From: Spirochaetales bacterium
GTDB taxonomy: Bacteria > Spirochaetota > Spirochaetia > JABEVK01
Direction of reading: 5' to 3'
NCBI GenBank assembly: GCA_947478845.1
Contig: CANJXC010000004.1
Span: forward strand, 124,001-188,000
Length of the DNA stretch: 64,000 nucleotides
Shown here: positions 61,279-64,000 of the stretch, piece by piece
How the letters are laid out: every line of letters begins with the position of its first letter
How positions within the stretch are numbered: position 1 is the stretch's first letter
Made by a program: the position numbers and the translations under genes
Notes under the pieces: model-generated
What the model saw: the letters and a program-made list of their open reading frames with translations, nothing else
The model's database searches: none
What the model was told of the DNA's origin: nothing

Positions 61279-61926
61279 TTGATTTTTCGGCATTGGAGTG
61301 AATTGGTGCAAAACTTGGAAGATCCCCGCAAAGACGCTTGGCTTTACCGTTGGTCAGGACTCGACGCCCAATCCCAGTCAACCTGGGAAAGGGAACCGGA
61401 ATATGGCGCCTTTATTGACTGTGATGGCAACCTGCATTCGGGAATCCAAAGCGCAGGAGCTATGCTTCACTCGGAAAACCCTGCCGAGCTAGAGCTCTGT
61501 GCTGAATTACTCTCCAAGGCCCAGCAAGACGGAGCGAAGGTTTTTTTCTTGGATTGGGGCACCCAGACTGCTCCTTGGCCGGTTCTGTTTGCAATCTGGG
61601 AAGAGTGGGAGAAAAATAACCTCCTCCTCGCCTGGGGGCCGGTTCAAGTTAGCTATGAACTAGCAGACCGATGGATCTCCCCGGCCTTTATGATTTTCTG
61701 TGAGCATCCGGCTAATGAACTTCTGAACTGGGCGGAAGTTGGTGGCCACCAGACCGATGCAAGTTCGACCAACCCCAAAGCTCCACTTTCACTCTTGGCC
61801 AGGGCTCAGGCTCTGCGCGACGCCAATGTTTCCTCCCCAGTTGCTGAAGAACTTCCCATGTTGCCCTTTACCCTAGATAGTCTGACAGATGAAGGTTTTC
61901 GGTGGCCCTCAGGAGTTGTGGGCTAA
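61279..61926 (+). CDS. Uncharacterised cytoplasmic protein
   Basis: A 215-residue acidic protein rich in Trp and with no signal peptide or membrane segment. A middle segment (PAELELCAELLSKAQQDGAKVFFLDWG) looks like a helix-strand unit of an alpha/beta fold, but no family is recognised. TTG start with GAGG upstream, 33 nt after guaA, so it may be the last gene of the purine operon. A functional tie to purines is not evident. Confidence 0.6.
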   Translation: MIFRHWSELVQNLEDPRKDAWLYRWSGLDAQSQSTWEREPEYGAFIDCDGNLHSGIQSAGAMLHSENPAELELCAELLSKAQQDGAKVFFLDWGTQTAPWPVLFAIWEEWEKNNLLLAWGPVQVSYELADRWISPAFMIFCEHPANELLNWAEVGGHQTDASSTNPKAPLSLLARAQALRDANVSSPVAEELPMLPFTLDSLTDEGFRWPSGVVG

Positions 61927-61928
61927 TC

Positions 61929-61957
61929 TTGACAGGATGGGCTAGACGAGCTAATTT
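61929..61957 (+). promoter_or_regulatory. Sigma-70 promoter of the 58-residue basic protein gene
   Basis: TTGACA (61929-61934), 17-nt spacer, TAATTT (61952-61957), 10 of 12 consensus positions. Start near 61964, giving a leader of ~21 nt with GGAGG. Confidence 0.75.
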
Positions 61958-61984
61958 ACCAAACACGAACAGTGGAGGCATTGG

Positions 61985-62161
61985 ATGGCCAAGAAAGGTA
62001 TTTCTAAGAACGCTCGTCGAGAAGGGGCTCAGGAACTTCTCAGCAAATGGGGCGGGAAGATCCGCATGAAGTCAGTTTTTGAGAATGGTAAAATGCGTCA
62101 CGTGGCAATTTGCGAGAAATCGGGTAACACTGCCCGTCGACCTTCCGAATTAATGGACTAG
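61985..62161 (+). CDS. Stand-alone small basic protein, 58 residues
   Basis: A short gene with all signs of being real: near-consensus promoter, GGAGG 6 nt before the ATG, and a strong terminator right after the stop. The product opens MAKKGISKNARREGAQELL and has a Lys/Arg-rich, single-domain look with a probable beta hairpin in IRMKSVFENGKMRHVAI and one Cys; net charge is strongly positive. This suggests nucleic-acid or ribosome association. I do not recognise a family. Confidence 0.8.
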   Translation: MAKKGISKNARREGAQELLSKWGGKIRMKSVFENGKMRHVAICEKSGNTARRPSELMD

Positions 62162-62173
62162 TTTGTCGCAAAC

Positions 62174-62203
62174 CCAAAAAACCGGCTGTGCCGGTTTTTT
62201 TTT
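62174..62203 (+). terminator. Bidirectional terminator
   Basis: ACCGGC-TGT-GCCGGT with an A run on the left and nine T on the right. It serves the 58-residue gene on the plus strand and galM on the minus strand. Confidence 0.92.
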
Positions 62204-62222
62204 GCCCAGCCTCTGATGTGAT

Positions 62223-63263
62223 TTACGGGAGATCAAACACATAGTGGAACTCGTGGCGGTACGGCTTGGCCGGCTCTACCGTGATGGGATCCCACTCAGT
62301 ATGATTTGGCGTGTCGGGGAACCTCTGCGACTCTAAACAGAGTGCAGCATGGGCAAGCAGTGACTTACCCTTGCGCCCCACAGTTCCCGACAAAAAGTTT
62401 CCTGTATAGAACTGAAATCCACTTTGATCCGTAAACAACCTCAAACATCGACCAGATTGAGGATGATGAACCCGTGCGACTTCTTTGGGAACAACCAAAG
62501 GTTTGTTTTCTGTGTGCAAGACGAAACAATGGTCGTAGCCTAATCCTACTTGTTGAAGATCCTGCCCAATGGGTTTTGGCCGCCGAAAGTCAAAAGCAGT
62601 TTCTCCAACGGGAATCAAACGTCCCGTTGGTATGAGCTCCGAATCTGATTCAACCACGTGAGAAGCCTCTGTCGAAAACATGTGATCGAGAATCTGGGGA
62701 TGGTTGGGACCACCTAAATTAAAATAGGTGTGATTAGTCAGGTTGACTGGGGTCGGTTGGTCACTATGGGCCTCGAACACCGTCTTAAGCGCATTATGGC
62801 CGTCCAGGCTCACTCGGCAACTGACTTCAAGAGCCCCTGGATAACCCTGATCACCGTCAGGACTCTTCAGGGAGAATGTGATGCCGGCTTCCAAGGGATT
62901 CTGCCACATTTCCGACTTCCACACCTTGGTGTGAAAACCACCGGAGCCTCCGTGAAGGTGATGCAAACCGTCATTGGCTTCCAGGTGGTAGGCTTTAGGA
63001 CCAAGAGTGAACGTCGCTTTCGCGATCCGGTTGGCAACCCGTCCCACCATAACACCGAAAAACGGTTTGTTGGTGAGCCAGGCAAGCTCCTCGTCAAAGC
63101 CCTGCGTAATTTCCAGCCAAGAGGTGCCCGAATCACGCACTTGAATAGACCGAATGGCTGCCCCAAGGCTCGACAAACTCACCCGAACTTGGGAGTTCTC
63201 AAGAAGATAGAGACAGGCACCCGATGAGTCCTGTGCCCTTACAAGGCTAACAGTCGCAGTCAT
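62223..63263 (-). CDS. galM: Aldose 1-epimerase (galactose mutarotase)
   Basis: Interconverts alpha and beta anomers of hexoses. The 346-residue protein shows the GVMVGRVANRIAKATF substrate segment, the LHHLHGG histidine motif, and NHTYFNLGG with the catalytic histidine region; the glutamate base lies in the C-terminal LFTDQSGFQFYTGNFL...ALCLESQRFPD block. ATG overlaps the stop of the upstream acyl-CoA synthetase by 4 nt, although the two enzymes have no obvious metabolic link. Confidence 0.93.
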   Translation of the reverse strand: MTATVSLVRAQDSSGACLYLLENSQVRVSLSSLGAAIRSIQVRDSGTSWLEITQGFDEELAWLTNKPFFGVMVGRVANRIAKATFTLGPKAYHLEANDGLHHLHGGSGGFHTKVWKSEMWQNPLEAGITFSLKSPDGDQGYPGALEVSCRVSLDGHNALKTVFEAHSDQPTPVNLTNHTYFNLGGPNHPQILDHMFSTEASHVVESDSELIPTGRLIPVGETAFDFRRPKPIGQDLQQVGLGYDHCFVLHTENKPLVVPKEVARVHHPQSGRCLRLFTDQSGFQFYTGNFLSGTVGRKGKSLLAHAALCLESQRFPDTPNHTEWDPITVEPAKPYRHEFHYVFDLP

Positions 63264-64000
63264 TCTTTGGCTACTGAGTTTTTTTCGTCCAGAAGGTGCT
63301 TATACTTTTCCTCCACCACCTTTCGTTTGACGCTCAGCTTTTGGGTCAGTTCATCCCCCACTTTGAAAGGAGTCTTCAGCGCCACAAAGTTCGAGATCGA
63401 CTCGAAGGGTTTGAATCCGGTTTCGCGATTAACAAGTCGTCGGATTTCTTTGTTCAGTTCTTGGAGCACCCTGTTGTGCCTGATCGAGTCGCCCTGCTGC
63501 AACATCACCTCATCCCACCCAAGTTTCATTTTTTCAAGCAACTGTTTGAGCTTGTCATGGTTGACGGCGATGAGTGCTTCAAGGTTTTTCTTGTCTTGAC
63601 CCAAAACGATTACATGGTCGATGAGATCCGACTCCTGAAGTTTTTCCTCGATCGGTTCGGGTTCGATGTTTTCCCCTCCAATAAGAACAATGGTGCTCTT
63701 GGCTCGTCCCGTGATGACATAATCACCGCTCCAAGTCAGCGCGCCAAGGTCGCCGGTGTTGAGCCAACCATCGGCCGACAAAACCTCGGCAGTAGCCGTA
63801 GGGTTTTTGTAATATCCTTTCATGACATTGGGGCCCCGCACGTGAATTAGACCTTTCTGAGCAAGTTTTGCCTCACTTCCGTCTTCCCTGACTATGCGAA
63901 CTTCCACCTCGTCGAGAGGAATGCCAATCGATGTGGGCACATTCCTTTCAATCCGCCGCGTTATTGAACCGGGAGAACTCTCGGTCATTCCATACGCATT
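63260..64000 (-). CDS. Long-chain acyl-CoA synthetase-like AMP-forming ligase (C-terminal part)
   Basis: The visible ~247 residues are the C-terminal part of an ANL-superfamily enzyme; the 5' end lies beyond the window. It shows NAYGMTESSP at the window edge, GWLNTGDLG, ITGRAKSTIVLIGGENIEP and the C-terminal lysine region KLSVKRKVVEEKY. This fits fatty-acid-CoA ligases that activate fatty acids via acyl-adenylates; chain length cannot be judged. The internal ATG at 63988 is within the conserved core and is not the start. Confidence 0.88.
   Translation of the reverse strand, partial: NAYGMTESSPGSITRRIERNVPTSIGIPLDEVEVRIVREDGSEAKLAQKGLIHVRGPNVMKGYYKNPTATAEVLSADGWLNTGDLGALTWSGDYVITGRAKSTIVLIGGENIEPEPIEEKLQESDLIDHVIVLGQDKKNLEALIAVNHDKLKQLLEKMKLGWDEVMLQQGDSIRHNRVLQELNKEIRRLVNRETGFKPFESISNFVALKTPFKVGDELTQKLSVKRKVVEEKYKHLLDEKNSVAKE

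Noticed and set aside
62730-63227. 165-codon plus-strand frame opposite galM
   Set aside because: galM motifs on the minus strand explain the sequence; the plus-strand product has no domain and no promoter.
63296-63850. 184-codon plus-strand frame opposite the acyl-CoA synthetase
   Set aside because: Shadow of the conserved ligase domain on the other strand.

Overview
The window is a densely packed chromosomal segment from a motile member of the Spirochaetota. This placement rests on several lineage markers: the periplasmic-flagellum sheath protein FlaA, a spiro-SPASM family protein, a UPF0164-family outer-membrane-type protein, an excisionase-type HTH fused to a PTS EIIA domain, and a sigma factor gene placed head to head with groES. 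The species is not identifiable from the sequence alone. Base composition is slightly above half G+C by eye and uniform. There is no prophage, insertion sequence, CRISPR array or rRNA. Most genes are coupled in long operons: about nineteen junctions are 4-nt stop/start overlaps (ATGA, GTGA or TTGA), and TTG starts are common.

Layout. 1-4.0 kb: phoH (cut by the window edge), ybeY, a CorC/HlyC CBS protein and a secreted TPR protein. 4.0-8.1 kb: a glycolytic operon gap-pgk-tpiA-secG plus a flavodoxin-like gene, with two internal terminators placed right against downstream ribosome binding sites. 8.1-18.8 kb: a SurA-like chaperone, nusB, a TPR protein, map, an HtrA-type protease, a phosphoribosyltransferase and a 1503-residue secreted protein. 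18.8-21.6 kb, minus strand: HTH-EIIA regulator, Nudix hydrolase and two uncharacterised genes. 21.6-33.0 kb: a UPF0164 protein diverging from a run of envelope genes, including a 1071-residue repeat protein and a 1569-residue SpoIIE-type phosphatase with a large extracytoplasmic sensor. 33.0-34.4 kb: xseB-xseA on the minus strand.

34.5-43.4 kb is the most unusual part. A seven-gene overlapping operon encodes spiro-SPASM, a glycosyltransferase-like protein, an SpsF-type cytidylyltransferase, a PseG-like/methyltransferase fusion, an ATP-grasp ligase, a peptidoglycan amidase and a GerM protein. It runs straight into flaA, which has its own perfect-consensus promoter. I propose that the first five genes make or attach a modified nucleotide-activated sugar, possibly for the flagellar filament; this is inference. 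43.5-45.9 kb: tRNA-Val(UAC) and ilvN/ilvB on the minus strand. 46-48 kb: a SET-domain protein, a CruF-like carotenoid protein and a WD40-like protein. 48.2-50.7 kb: glycogen phosphorylase.

50.8-52.3 kb: an RpoS-like sigma factor whose upstream region carries a near-perfect sigma-54 promoter (GG-N10-GC) with an upstream palindrome, divergent from groES. 52.3-55.5 kb: a YggS protein, a small membrane protein, a pseudouridine synthase, a metal-site-degenerate beta-lactamase fold and a pentapeptide protein. 55.6-61.9 kb: purB-guaB-purA-guaA, a complete set for IMP to AMP and GMP. 62-64 kb: a stand-alone 58-residue basic protein with its own promoter and terminator, then galM and the C-terminal part of an acyl-CoA synthetase on the minus strand.

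Another recurring pattern is that several genes (xseA, spiro-SPASM, SET, purB, yggS, possibly the phosphoribosyltransferase) have a -10-like box 5-8 nt before the start codon and no Shine-Dalgarno, which suggests leaderless mRNAs. All motif and promoter calls are by eye; no database search was run.
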